Origin: Martelella sp. NC20
Lineage (GTDB): Bacteria; Pseudomonadota; Alphaproteobacteria; Rhizobiales; Rhizobiaceae
DNA length: 64,000 nt
Direction of reading: 5' to 3'
Assembly (NCBI RefSeq): GCF_013459645.1
Contig: NZ_CP054861.1
Span: 4,142,001 to 4,206,000, forward strand
Positions within the stretch are counted from its first letter, which is position 1. Each line of letters starts with the position of its first letter. Both the position numbers and the translations under genes were made by a program. The notes under the pieces were generated by a model. It worked only from the letters and a program-made list of their open reading frames with translations. It was not told the origin of the DNA and ran no database searches. Positions 43,954 to 53,056 of this stretch are shown piece after piece.

Positions 43954-45039
43954 TCAAAAGTAGAACCGCGAGGGCCTTGCTCCCTCAAGTTCCTCTGCTC
44001 GTGAGCCATACAGAATTTCCTGCGCGGCGAGATCGGCCCAGACCGGCCCCCAGCCGATACCGCCGTGGGAGACGGCAAAGTAGAAACCGTCCAGCCAGGG
44101 CAGGAAGCCAATTACCGGCCCACCCGGTGGTATCGCGCGAATTCCGACTCGCATCGCCGATGGCTCCAGACCTTCGAGGGCCGGGATCGCTTTCGCGACA
44201 TCCGCCAGCATTTTTCCTCCGAAGGCACCGTTCTTGCCATGGCTTACGGTCAGCCCCTCACCGCGCCAGTGTATCGCCGCGCCATGGTCGCGGTCCGGCC
44301 GTAACAGCCAATTTGCGCCGTTGATCACATGGCGAGGGAACGGCAACCGCCCCGCCCCCGCATAGAGCATCACACCAGGCACAAGCTCCAGTGGAATGGC
44401 AAGCCCGGCCATTGCGGCGATATGCGTCGCGTGGCTGCCGGCGGCATTGACCACGGCATCAGCGCAAACCCGCGATCCGTCCTCAAGAAACAGGACATTG
44501 GCCCCGGCCCGGTCACGCTCGAACGCCGCGACGGCGCTGCCGATCAGCAATTCGCCGCCGCTGAGGGTGAAAACTCGAATCAGTTGCTCGATCATGGCCG
44601 GCGCGTCGACCCAACCCGACCGCAGTTCGAAAGCGACGCGCTCGCCCTCCGGCAGGCGAAGCTGCGGCTCCAGGTCACGCGATTCCTCGGGTGAAAGAAC
44701 CTCGATCTGAGCTCCCGCCTCCCTGCTGAGGGCAACCGTCTTCTCGAAATCCGGCACAGCGCTTTCGACGGTCAGCGTACCAGACCAGTCGAGCCAGTCG
44801 CCGCCCAGTTCCTCCGCCAGACGGTCAAAGCGGGCATTGACGGAGAGGCGCAACTGGCGGCGGCCAGGCGATTCCGGCCAGCTGAGCTGAGGGAACGAGG
44901 AAAGCCAGGAGAAGGATGCACCGCTGGTGCCCGCCCCCGGACTGCTCTTGTCGATCAGGACAACGTCCGCACCGCAATCTCTGAGACGGTAGGCGATGTT
45001 GGCGCCGATCGCGCCGGCTCCAATGATCGCTACCTTCAT
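43954..45039 (-). CDS. FAD-dependent amine/amino-acid oxidoreductase (DAO family)
   Basis: A 361-residue flavoprotein. The dinucleotide-binding GAGAIGANIAYRLRDCGADVVLID is at the start; VNAAGSHATHIAAMAG and the C-terminal YFAVSHGGIGWGPVWADLAAQEI are typical of D-amino acid dehydrogenase and sarcosine oxidase relatives. Likely oxidises a C-N bond of a secondary amine or D-amino acid to an imine; substrate unknown. It is the last gene of the nine-gene operon and overlaps the preceding gene by 4 bases. Confidence 0.88.
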   Translation of the reverse strand: MKVAIIGAGAIGANIAYRLRDCGADVVLIDKSSPGAGTSGASFSWLSSFPQLSWPESPGRRQLRLSVNARFDRLAEELGGDWLDWSGTLTVESAVPDFEKTVALSREAGAQIEVLSPEESRDLEPQLRLPEGERVAFELRSGWVDAPAMIEQLIRVFTLSGGELLIGSAVAAFERDRAGANVLFLEDGSRVCADAVVNAAGSHATHIAAMAGLAIPLELVPGVMLYAGAGRLPFPRHVINGANWLLRPDRDHGAAIHWRGEGLTVSHGKNGAFGGKMLADVAKAIPALEGLEPSAMRVGIRAIPPGGPVIGFLPWLDGFYFAVSHGGIGWGPVWADLAAQEILYGSRAEELEGARPSRFYF

Positions 45040-46148
45040 GGCCGTGACCGGAAGATCTTTGGGGAAAGTTCGTTCACCGATGAGCAGCCGAGGTGGCCGA
45101 GCGTGGTCCAGAACTCGTCCTTCAGGAGGTCGAGCACGCGCTTGACGCCAGCCTCACCATCGGCGGCGAGGCCAAGCGCGCAACTTCGGCCGAGCGCCAC
45201 CGCGTTGGCGCCCAGCGCAAGTGCGGTGGCAATGTCGCTGCCGCGCCGGATGCCGCTGTCGAAGATGATCGGCACGTCGGGGCCGGCCTCCGCGCGGACC
45301 GCTGCGAGCGTGTCGATCGATGCCGGCTCGCGGTCGACCGTCCGACCGCCATAGTTGGACACGTAAAGCCCTTCGGCGCCGGCCGAAAGCGCCGCCCGCG
45401 CATCGGCCTTGCTGGAAATGCCCTTGACGATGCAGGGCAGCGGCGCTTCGGCGATGACGCGGGCGGCCGTTGCCCAGTCCCAACGTGGCTTCGTGAAGTC
45501 CAGAAGTTCGCGCAGCATCGCCTGGTCTGATTTCCCCGGCCCGAAATTCGATGGATTGCCCGCTCCCGGCATCGAGAACCGGTCTTCCATCATCCGCTCG
45601 CGCCACTGGCGGATCGGCGAATAGGTCACGCAGATGCGTTCATAGCCTGCATCCTTGGCGCGGTGCATCATGTCGATGACATCGCTTTCCTCGCCACAGA
45701 ATGTCATCTGGAAGATAACGGCGGCGGGTGATGCCGCGCGCACCTCTTCCAGCGAGTGCCCAGCAGCGACCGGCACCATCTGGCGAATGCCGGCGGCACG
45801 GGCCGCCCGGCCGATGGCGAGCATGCCGTCAGTGTGAAACAACGTCTCTCCACCACCGAAGGGCGCGGTGAAGGCCGGAAAGGAAAGGTCGTAACCCATC
45901 ACACTGGTGCGCGTGTCCGGATTGGAAATGCCGGCAAACAGCGGTGCGTCGAAAAGATAGGCATCGAAGGCCGAAACATTGGCCCGCGCCGTCACCTCAC
46001 CACCGGTCCCGCAATGCAGGTAGTTCCAGACCATGTCCGAAAGATTGCGCCGCGCCGCCGCGTGGATGCCCCTGAGGGAGGCATATTTTTCCCGCGTCGC
46101 ATAGCGGTCGTCGCGGCGGACCTCTTCGTCCTTATTGGTCAAGTTCAT
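45036..46148 (-). CDS. FMN-dependent alpha-hydroxy-acid oxidase homologue with Tyr for catalytic His
   Basis: A 370-residue TIM-barrel flavoprotein of the lactate/glycolate oxidase family. FMN-phosphate motifs PIIFDSGIRRGSDIATALALGANAVALGRS and VKGISSKADARAAL are intact. The signature that holds the base, normally SNHGGRxLD, here reads SNYGGRTVD (Tyr266), so the general-base His is missing while the following Arg is kept. The usual hydride-abstraction mechanism is therefore doubtful, and the reaction may differ. ATG 46148 directly abuts AGGAG, so the TTG two codons later (LTNKDEE) may be the true start. It overlaps both neighbours, so translation is coupled. Confidence 0.82.
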   Translation of the reverse strand: MNLTNKDEEVRRDDRYATREKYASLRGIHAAARRNLSDMVWNYLHCGTGGEVTARANVSAFDAYLFDAPLFAGISNPDTRTSVMGYDLSFPAFTAPFGGGETLFHTDGMLAIGRAARAAGIRQMVPVAAGHSLEEVRAASPAAVIFQMTFCGEESDVIDMMHRAKDAGYERICVTYSPIRQWRERMMEDRFSMPGAGNPSNFGPGKSDQAMLRELLDFTKPRWDWATAARVIAEAPLPCIVKGISSKADARAALSAGAEGLYVSNYGGRTVDREPASIDTLAAVRAEAGPDVPIIFDSGIRRGSDIATALALGANAVALGRSCALGLAADGEAGVKRVLDLLKDEFWTTLGHLGCSSVNELSPKIFRSRP

Positions 46149-47016
46149 CTCCTGTCGGTTGAGAAGCCCGGGCCCGCCGTTCGGCGCGACGGGCAAGGCG
46201 CGCGCGGATGGCGTCGGGATCGGTGGAAGGCGTCGAGGCCAGCAGTTGCTGCGTGTAGGGGTGGGTCGGATTGGCGAAGATCGCATCGCTCGTGCCGCGC
46301 TCGACCACTTCTCCGGAATTCATTACCATCACCTCGTCGGAAATGCGCCGGACCACGCTGAGATCGTGACTGATGAAGACATAGGAGAGGCCGAATTCAC
46401 GCTGGAGGTCGGCAAGCAGATTGAGAACTTTCGCCTGCACCGAGAGGTCAAGCGCACTGACCGGCTCATCGAGGATCAGGATCTTGGGATTGACCATCAG
46501 CGCCCGCGCGATCGCGATACGCTGGCGCTGGCCGCCGGAAAACATGTGCGGATACCGCCCGGCATGCTGGCGCTCGAGGCCGACCCTCTCAAGCATGTCG
46601 CCAACGCGAACGCGTCGTGTCGCGGCATCGAGCGACGTGTTCAGCAGGAGTTCCTGTCCGAGTGCATCGCCGACCTTTTTGCGCGGATTCAGTGATCCGT
46701 AGGGGTTCTGGAAGACAATCCGGACCTTGCGCCTGAGTTCCGACGAAAGATGATGGTGACGGATGTCCACCTGCTCGCCGTCGACAATCAGCTCACCTTC
46801 GGTCAGCGGGTCGATCAGCGTCAGGATACGCCCGAGAGTCGACTTGCCGCAGCCCGTCTCGCCAACCACCGAAAGAGTTGTCCCCTTTCTCAGCTTCAGG
46901 TCAACACCCTTGAGGGCCCTGACGGGCGGCCCGTTGCGAAACACCCTCGAACGTCCCGGATATTCGCGCACCAGGCCGAGCCCTTCGAGAATGACATCTG
47001 ATTTATCGCCGGCCAT
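46132..47016 (-). CDS. Peptide ABC transporter ATPase (DppF/OppF type)
   Basis: Second ATPase of a peptide/nickel-class importer. 294 residues: Walker A GETGCGKSTLGR, signature SGGQRQRIAIARAL, Walker B ILILDEPVSALD, and the C-terminal oligopeptide-transporter extension (THPYTQQLLASTPSTDP). Its ATG overlaps the stop of the first ATPase gene and its 3' end overlaps the FMN oxidase start. Confidence 0.93.
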   Translation of the reverse strand: MAGDKSDVILEGLGLVREYPGRSRVFRNGPPVRALKGVDLKLRKGTTLSVVGETGCGKSTLGRILTLIDPLTEGELIVDGEQVDIRHHHLSSELRRKVRIVFQNPYGSLNPRKKVGDALGQELLLNTSLDAATRRVRVGDMLERVGLERQHAGRYPHMFSGGQRQRIAIARALMVNPKILILDEPVSALDLSVQAKVLNLLADLQREFGLSYVFISHDLSVVRRISDEVMVMNSGEVVERGTSDAIFANPTHPYTQQLLASTPSTDPDAIRARLARRAERRARASQPTGDELDQ

Positions 47017-47834
47017 CAGAAATCCACCCCTGTGAGAGGGCCGCCGGTGCTGCGTTCCGGCAGTGCGGAAAGAAGTGCCCTTGTGTAAGTATCCTGCGGC
47101 GAGACGAACAGCGAAAGCACGTCTGTCTCTTCCCGCTTCCTGCCCTGGTACTGCACGATGACGCGGTCGGCGGTCTCTGCAACCACGCCCATGTCGTGGG
47201 TGATGATGATCAGGCCCATGCCGCTTTGCTCCTGAAGCTCGATCAGAAGATCGAGGATCTGCTTCTGGATGGTGACATCAAGCGCCGTCGTTGGCTCGTC
47301 AGCGATCAGCAGCTTCGGCTGGCAGGCGATCGCCATGGCGATCATCACCCGCTGGCATTGGCCGCCGGACATCTGGTGGGGAAATGCCCGGATCTTTTCC
47401 TCGGGTTCCGGCATGCCGACGGCGCGCAGCAATTGCAGCGTCTTCTCCCGTCGATCATCCCGACCGAGCCCCTGGTGTTTCTTCAATACCTCGCCGATCT
47501 GCAAGCCGACGGTATAGGCAGGGTTCAGCGAGGCTACCGGCTCCTGAAAGATCATCGCGATATCGCGCCCGATGATCTTCCGACGCTCACGCGGCGACAG
47601 GTTGGCGATATCGATGCCGGCGAAGCGGATCACGTCGGCCGCGACAGTCGCCGTATCGGGCAGAAGACCCATGACGGCGAGCATTGCGACCGACTTTCCC
47701 GAGCCGCTTTCACCAACGACTGCCAGAACTTCACCGGCGTCGACGTGGAGATCGATACCCTTGACCGCCATCATCGGTCCGTCGTCGGTTTCGAAACTGA
47801 CCGTGAGGTTGCGGATCTCAAGGAGGTGTCCCAT
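47016..47834 (-). CDS. Peptide ABC transporter ATPase (DppD/OppD type)
   Basis: First ATPase of the importer. 272 residues: [11 protein letters not shown] (Walker A), [14 protein letters not shown] (signature), [12 protein letters not shown] (Walker B), [10 protein letters not shown] (H-loop) and a C-terminal extension [16 protein letters not shown] typical of the peptide class. Start chosen at ATG 47834 (GAGGAGCTGAGC upstream). Confidence 0.93.
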   Translation of the reverse strand: MGHLLEIRNLTVSFETDDGPMMAVKGIDLHVDAGEVLAVVGESGSGKSVAMLAVMGLLPDTATVAADVIRFAGIDIANLSPRERRKIIGRDIAMIFQEPVASLNPAYTVGLQIGEVLKKHQGLGRDDRREKTLQLLRAVGMPEPEEKIRAFPHQMSGGQCQRVMIAMAIACQPKLLIADEPTTALDVTIQKQILDLLIELQEQSGMGLIIITHDMGVVAETADRVIVQYQGRKREETDVLSLFVSPQDTYTRALLSALPERSTGGPLTGVDF

Positions 47835-47836
47835 GC

Positions 47837-48751
47837 TCAGCTCCTCTTCAGGCGCGGATCGAGCGCGTCGCGCAAGCCATCGCCACACAGATTGATCGAA
47901 ACGACGGTGACCAGGATCGCAATGCCGGGAAAGGTGACCACCCACCATGCCCGCAGGATGAACTCGCGGGCCTCGGCCAGCATGGTGCCCCATTCAGGCG
48001 TCGGCGGCTGCGCACCGAGGCCAAGAAAGCCAAGGGCGGCGGCATCGAGGATGGCGGTGGAGAAGGATAAAGTCGCCTGGACGATCAGCGGCGCCAGGCA
48101 ATTGGGCAGGATGGTTGCGAACATCAGCCGGAGGGCGGATGCCCCCGCAATCCGGTCAGCGACCACATATTCCCGCGTCTTTTCGTTGATTACGCTCGCG
48201 CGGGCAAGCCGGGCGAAATGCGGCTGCAGGACCAGCGCGATGGCGATCATCGCATTGGTGAGCCCCGGCCCCAGGATAGCGACCAGAACAAGCGCGAGCA
48301 GCAGAGACGGAAAGGCGAGGATGATATCCATCATCCGCATGATGGTATTGTCGATCCAGCCGCCGAAATAGCCGGACACGAGCCCGATTGCGATGCCGCC
48401 AACAAGCGCGATGGTCACCACCATGGCGCCGATCAGCAGCGAATAGCGGGCGCCGAAGATCAGCCGCGAAAGCATGTCGCGACCGACGGCATCCGTGCCG
48501 AGCGGGAATGCAAGCTGCCCGCCGGTCTCCCAGAACGGCGGCAGGAGCCGGCTGTCGCGAAACTGATGGGTCGGATCATAGGGCGCAAGCACCGGCGCCA
48601 GGAGCGCAAGCACAATCAGGACAACGATGACGACGAGGCCGATCAAAGCGCCGCGATTGCGACGAAAATCACGCCAGAAGGCCCTGAATGCGGCCCGGCC
48701 GGTGCCTGCTTCGGACGTATCCGACCTGATCGGTGCGAGCGGTTCAGCCAT
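47837..48751 (-). CDS. Peptide ABC transporter permease (DppC type)
   Basis: 304-residue inner-membrane permease. N-terminal conserved FWRDFRRNRGALIGLVVIVVLIVLALLAPVLAPYDP, LGTDAVGRDMLSRLIFGARYSLLIG and EAA-like loop are those of DppC/OppC. Start chosen at ATG 48751 with AAGGATCCGTC upstream; it overlaps dppB-like by 8 bases. Confidence 0.93.
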   Translation of the reverse strand: MAEPLAPIRSDTSEAGTGRAAFRAFWRDFRRNRGALIGLVVIVVLIVLALLAPVLAPYDPTHQFRDSRLLPPFWETGGQLAFPLGTDAVGRDMLSRLIFGARYSLLIGAMVVTIALVGGIAIGLVSGYFGGWIDNTIMRMMDIILAFPSLLLALVLVAILGPGLTNAMIAIALVLQPHFARLARASVINEKTREYVVADRIAGASALRLMFATILPNCLAPLIVQATLSFSTAILDAAALGFLGLGAQPPTPEWGTMLAEAREFILRAWWVVTFPGIAILVTVVSINLCGDGLRDALDPRLKRS

Positions 48752-49751
48752 GACGGATCCTTGGGTTGATGACGGCATAGAGAAGATCGACAATCAGGTT
48801 CACGACCATGACCACGACTGCGATGACCAGCAGTCCGCCCTGGACCACCGGGTAGTCCCGCTTGGAGATGGAATCGACGATCCACTTGCCGATACCGGGC
48901 CATGAGAAGATGGTTTCGGTCAGGATTGCGCCCGCCATCAGTGACCCGACCTGAAGACCGATGACGGTGACCACAGGGATCAGCGCGTTGCGCAGGGCAT
49001 GACGGCCGACAATCAGCGCCGGTCCCAAGCCCTTGGCGCGGGCGGTGCGCACATAGTCTTCGCTCAGAACCTCAAGCATCGCCGAACGTGACTGACGGGC
49101 AATCACCGCCATCGGGATCGTGGCGAGCACAATCGTTGGCAGTATCAGATGCGAAACCGCCGAACGAAAGGCTCCGGGCTGGCCAGAAAGCAGGCTGTCG
49201 ATCAGCATGAACCCGGTCCGCTGCGGAAAGTAGTATTCAAGTCCGATCCGGCCGGAAACCGGCGTCCAGCCAAGCGTGCCGGAGAAGAAGATGATCATCA
49301 GAAGTCCCCACCAGAAGATCGGCATCGAATAACCAATCAGGGCGGTGGTCATGGAAATCTGCTCAAACCAGCTTCCGCGCTTAACGGCGGCAAAAACACC
49401 GAGCGGCAGGCCGATGACGATCGCAAGAAACATGGCAGAGAGACCAAGTTCCACTGTAGCGGGAAAGAAGACCAGGAAATCTCCGGCTACGGGCCGGTGC
49501 GTCACGAGCGAAGTGCCGAGGTTTCCGTGAAAAAGATCGTTCAGATACGAGAGATATTGCTGCCATATGGGTCGATCAAAACCGAATTGCCTCATCAGCT
49601 CGGCGTGACGTTCCGGCGTCATCCCGCGCTCGCCCGCCATCAGCATGATCGGATCGCCGGGCAGCACCCGGACAAAGCCGAAGGCGACGATGGTGATTCC
49701 GAAAAAGGTCGGTATCAGCACCAGAAGCTTTCCAACGAGATAGCGCAGCAA
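48744..49751 (-). CDS. Peptide ABC transporter permease (DppB type)
   Basis: 335-residue permease with the DppB start YLVGKLLVLIPTFFGITIVAFGFVRVLPGDPI and a late EDYVRTARAKGLGPALIVGRHALRNALIPVVTVIGLQVG (the EAA region). Six membrane segments are visible. Part of the same operon after RidA. Confidence 0.93.
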   Translation of the reverse strand: MLRYLVGKLLVLIPTFFGITIVAFGFVRVLPGDPIMLMAGERGMTPERHAELMRQFGFDRPIWQQYLSYLNDLFHGNLGTSLVTHRPVAGDFLVFFPATVELGLSAMFLAIVIGLPLGVFAAVKRGSWFEQISMTTALIGYSMPIFWWGLLMIIFFSGTLGWTPVSGRIGLEYYFPQRTGFMLIDSLLSGQPGAFRSAVSHLILPTIVLATIPMAVIARQSRSAMLEVLSEDYVRTARAKGLGPALIVGRHALRNALIPVVTVIGLQVGSLMAGAILTETIFSWPGIGKWIVDSISKRDYPVVQGGLLVIAVVVMVVNLIVDLLYAVINPRIRHG

Positions 49752-49813
49752 GAGACGATCCTTTCAAAGAGCCGGATGGCGGATACCCCGCCACCCGGCC
49801 AGATGCCATGCGG

Positions 49814-50164
49814 TCAGTCGGCTGCCGCCGTGATCACGATCTCGACAAGACGACGCGGGTCGCCCAGATCAGCGCCGCCGATTGCCGCGCGCGACGGCAG
49901 GTCGGCTTCGTTCAGCCACTCCGTCCAGGCTTCGGTCATCGCGGCCTTGCCCGACATGTCGGAGAGATAGACGCGGGCGTGCAGCAGCCGGGACTTGTCG
50001 CTGCCCACTTGCGCCAGCAGCGCGTCGAGCTTTGCGCAGATCTCTGCGGTCTGCCCCTTCATGTCGAGGCTCAGATCGGTGGCCGCGTGGCCGGACGCGT
50101 AGAGCACACCATTATGGACGACCCCGCCATGCAGGTGGGGACGGGAATTCAAGCGTTTGATCAT
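49814..50164 (-). CDS. RidA-family protein (Rid/YjgF)
   Basis: 116-residue small trimeric-type protein. RidA members hydrolyse reactive enamine/imine intermediates to 2-keto acids and ammonia. HNGVLYASGHAATDLSLDMKGQTAEICAKLDALLAQVG and the closing PRRLVEIVITAA are family features; the usual catalytic Arg-containing LVEI-E/V-A end is present. Its placement between two parts of an oxidase/transporter operon suggests it clears the imine made by the FAD oxidases. Confidence 0.88.
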   Translation of the reverse strand: MIKRLNSRPHLHGGVVHNGVLYASGHAATDLSLDMKGQTAEICAKLDALLAQVGSDKSRLLHARVYLSDMSGKAAMTEAWTEWLNEADLPSRAAIGGADLGDPRRLVEIVITAAAD

Positions 50165-50193
50165 TGTCTTTCCTTGGAAGTTGCCGCCGCCCC

Positions 50194-51297
50194 TCAGGCG
50201 GCGGGATGGTAGGGCTCAAGCGGCACCTCCGCCGCCTCCCCCGTAGCGATGCGGGCCAGTTGGCGGCCGGCATAGGGACCGATCGTCAGACCGGCAGCCC
50301 CGAGGCCATTGCCGAGGACGAGTCCCTCGATACCGGGAACCGGGCCAAGGATCGGACGGAATTCCGGCGGCGCCGGGCGGAAGCCGATCCGTGTTTCGAT
50401 GAGGGTCGCATCGGCGAGGCCCGGAGCATAACGCAGCGCAGCGGTCAGAACCTCGTGCTGACCCTCGCAGGTGGTGCGATAGTCGAAGCCCTTGCCATCC
50501 TCGCGCGTGGCGCCGACCACAACCCGGCTGTCATCGAAGGCGAGCAGGTAGTGGCTCGCCATCGGCAGCAGCACCGACCAGCGCGACGTGTCCGCGCCCT
50601 TCATGCCAAAATGCAGGATCTGGCCCCGCTGCGGCTTCACCGGATGGATGAGCCCGAGCGGGGCGAGGATCTGCGATGCCCAGGCACCCGCCGTGACGAT
50701 GATCTGATCCGAAGGAATGGACTGGCCACGCCCGTCAAGCACCAGCGCCCGGCTTTCCTCAAGTTTCAGCGTCGCCAGATCGCTGACATAGGTGGCGCCG
50801 AGCTTGATGGCCGCCCGCACCATTGCCGGGGCCAGTTGCCGGGCATTCACACGCGCACCGCCCGGAACATAGAAAGCCTTGAACGCCTTGTTGATCGGCG
50901 GAAAATGCGTCTGCGCCTGAGCCGGCGTGATCTCTTCAAAGCCGCCGGATTCCGGTGCATCGGCCGTGCGCCGCGCAAGCCGCTCGCCGGCGGCGTCATA
51001 TTCGGCGGGATCTTCAGCCGTCACCAGCGCGCCGACCCTGCGATAGCCGACATCGGTCTCGCCTCTCTCCGCAAGCCCGGAAACAAGTTCTTCGTAGTAG
51101 CGGGCTCCCGCGGCGTACATCTTGTACCACTCGGGTTCATCCGCCTTGGTGGCCCAGGGGCAGACGATGCCCGCGCCTGCAAGCGTCGCCTTGCCCTGGT
51201 GTTCCTGATCGACGATGGTGACGTCATGGCCGGCAAGAGCCAGATGGTAGGCGGTGCTGGCGCCGAGAATACCGGCGCCAATGACTGTTACCTTCAT
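50194..51297 (-). CDS. D-amino acid dehydrogenase-like FAD oxidoreductase
   Basis: 367-residue DAO-family flavoprotein. GAGILGASTAYHLALAGHDVTIVD binds the FAD; VTAGAWASQI, GQILHFGMKG, and the end RPILGPVPGIEGLVLGNGLGAAGLTIGPYAGRQLA match D-amino acid dehydrogenases (DadA-like). Predicted to oxidise a D-amino acid or related amine. It overlaps the substrate-binding-protein gene by 4 bases. Confidence 0.9.
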   Translation of the reverse strand: MKVTVIGAGILGASTAYHLALAGHDVTIVDQEHQGKATLAGAGIVCPWATKADEPEWYKMYAAGARYYEELVSGLAERGETDVGYRRVGALVTAEDPAEYDAAGERLARRTADAPESGGFEEITPAQAQTHFPPINKAFKAFYVPGGARVNARQLAPAMVRAAIKLGATYVSDLATLKLEESRALVLDGRGQSIPSDQIIVTAGAWASQILAPLGLIHPVKPQRGQILHFGMKGADTSRWSVLLPMASHYLLAFDDSRVVVGATREDGKGFDYRTTCEGQHEVLTAALRYAPGLADATLIETRIGFRPAPPEFRPILGPVPGIEGLVLGNGLGAAGLTIGPYAGRQLARIATGEAAEVPLEPYHPAA

Positions 51298-52901
51298 TCC
51301 ACGGTTACTCCGGAAAGACGGGAAGAGCCGAAGATCGCCGGAACGTAGCCATGCACTTTCTTGTTCACCGCCGTGATCGTGTCAGCACCGCCGAGAACGA
51401 CGACCGGCACCTCATCATGCACAATCTGCTGCATCTGATGATAAAGCTTGATGCGCTCATCCTGGTCGGAGATCGAGCCGGCTTCCTGCATGACGGCGTT
51501 GAAGTCATCATCGCACCAGGCGCCGATATTCGACGGCGCAGGCGTTCCCTCGGCGTTGCAGGTCAGATAGTTGTTGGGGATCTGGCTCGGATCGGGGAAG
51601 TCATAGATGCCCCCGAACATGCCCACCTGCGCTTCACCATTGCGCGCGCGCTGGATGTATTCAGCCCATTCATAGGTGACGATGTTCGCCTTGACCCCGA
51701 TGTCGGCCCAGTCGGCCTGGATCATTTCCGCGGCGCGACGGCCATTCGGCATGTAGGGACGCGACACCGGCACAGCCCAGAGATCGACCTCGAAACCATC
51801 CGGATATCCGGCATCAGCAAGCAGCTTCTTCGCATCTTCCGGATCATAGGGCCACGGTGCGATGTCCTCGGCGGATCCCCACATCGCCGGCGGCACGACA
51901 GCCCCGGTCGCATGACCCATGCCGCTGTAGACCACGTCGACAAGATTATCCATGTCGATGGCCTCGGCAAGTGCCTGACGAACCTTCTGCTTGTTCAGCC
52001 GGTCATCGCGGAAGTTGAAATGCAGCATCCCCGTCGAGGCCACCGGCGTCTGCACGGCATCGAGATTCTCCGCGTCCTCGATTTCCGTGCGATCCGCAAG
52101 GTTGGGGTAAAGACTGATCAGGCATTCATTCGCTTCCGCCCGCTGCAGGCGCACAGTGGCATCGGCCGAGATCGCCATGACAACGGCATCGACCATAGGC
52201 GTGCGCTCATCGTCACCGATCACGGCACCCCAGGTGTCGGCGAACGGCAACAGGCGCACCACCGCATCCGTCTGGTAGGCCTGAAGTTCAAAGGGGCCAG
52301 TTCCGATCGGATCGAGATCATACTGCTCCGGCGTTCCCGCCTCCATCATGGCATCGGCATATTCCGCCGAAGTAATCACGATCGAACCATGCGCCATGGT
52401 GCCGAGAAAGGCGGCCAATGGCTGCTTCAGCTTGAAAGCGACGGTGTAGTCGTCAATCTTCTCGATCGTATCGATATTGTCGGCGAGCTTCGCATTGAAG
52501 GTCACGTAAGTGCCGCCGGAAACGCCATGATACGGATTGTCTTCGTTCATCATGCGATCGAAGGTAAACACCACATCATCGGCATTCATCGGGCGCGTCG
52601 GCGTGAAGCTGTCGTTCGACTGCCAGGTGACATCATGGCGCAGATGAAATGTGTAGGTCTTGCCATCCTCCGAAATGTCCCAGTTCTCGGCCAGCGCCGG
52701 CTCGATTTCCGACCCGCCTCGCTCGACTGAGACAAGGCCGTCATAGATCTGGCCCAGCACATAGGCCGTCGTTCCGTTGCTCGTCAGTTCCGGGTTGAAG
52801 GTTTCCGGAGCGCCTTCGATGCACACGGTCAGAACGCCGGCATGGGCGGCCGGCGCCATCATCAGCATCGCGGCTCCGCAAAGATATTTCAGCTTACTCA
52901 T
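51294..52901 (-). CDS. Periplasmic peptide-class substrate-binding protein (DppA type)
   Basis: 535-residue solute-binding protein with a signal peptide (YLCGAAMLMMAPAAHA). SBP_bac_5 family features: LTVCIEGAPETFNPELTSNGTTAY, DPIGTGPFELQAY, YNDPEDAKKLL-like YPYDPEDAKKLLADAGYPDGFEVDLWAVPVSRPYMPN, as in DppA. It is the first gene of the operon, next to the divergent LysR regulator; binding substrate is not predictable, but dipeptides, D-dipeptides or opines are possible. Confidence 0.92.
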   Translation of the reverse strand: MSKLKYLCGAAMLMMAPAAHAGVLTVCIEGAPETFNPELTSNGTTAYVLGQIYDGLVSVERGGSEIEPALAENWDISEDGKTYTFHLRHDVTWQSNDSFTPTRPMNADDVVFTFDRMMNEDNPYHGVSGGTYVTFNAKLADNIDTIEKIDDYTVAFKLKQPLAAFLGTMAHGSIVITSAEYADAMMEAGTPEQYDLDPIGTGPFELQAYQTDAVVRLLPFADTWGAVIGDDERTPMVDAVVMAISADATVRLQRAEANECLISLYPNLADRTEIEDAENLDAVQTPVASTGMLHFNFRDDRLNKQKVRQALAEAIDMDNLVDVVYSGMGHATGAVVPPAMWGSAEDIAPWPYDPEDAKKLLADAGYPDGFEVDLWAVPVSRPYMPNGRRAAEMIQADWADIGVKANIVTYEWAEYIQRARNGEAQVGMFGGIYDFPDPSQIPNNYLTCNAEGTPAPSNIGAWCDDDFNAVMQEAGSISDQDERIKLYHQMQQIVHDEVPVVVLGGADTITAVNKKVHGYVPAIFGSSRLSGVTVE

Positions 52902-53056
52902 TTCGTTCCCTTCTCGCTTGGCTTGAAAACCGACATGCCGTTTTCCCGGCTGCTCTTTTTTTGATTATTGTAAGAGAGAGCAAAGCCAGTATGATTGTCA
53001 AATCAGTAATTATCCGACCAATATAACCAAAACTCATGTTTATCGGGGAAGGCTTC
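52902..53056. promoter_or_regulatory. Divergent promoter region between the operon and its LysR gene
   Basis: 155 bp separating the dppA-like start (leftward) and the LysR start (rightward). It is AT-rich (ATTATTGTAAGAGAGAGC; CAAATCAGTAATTATCC), where a LysR T-N11-A site would be expected, but no site is certain. Confidence 0.45.
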
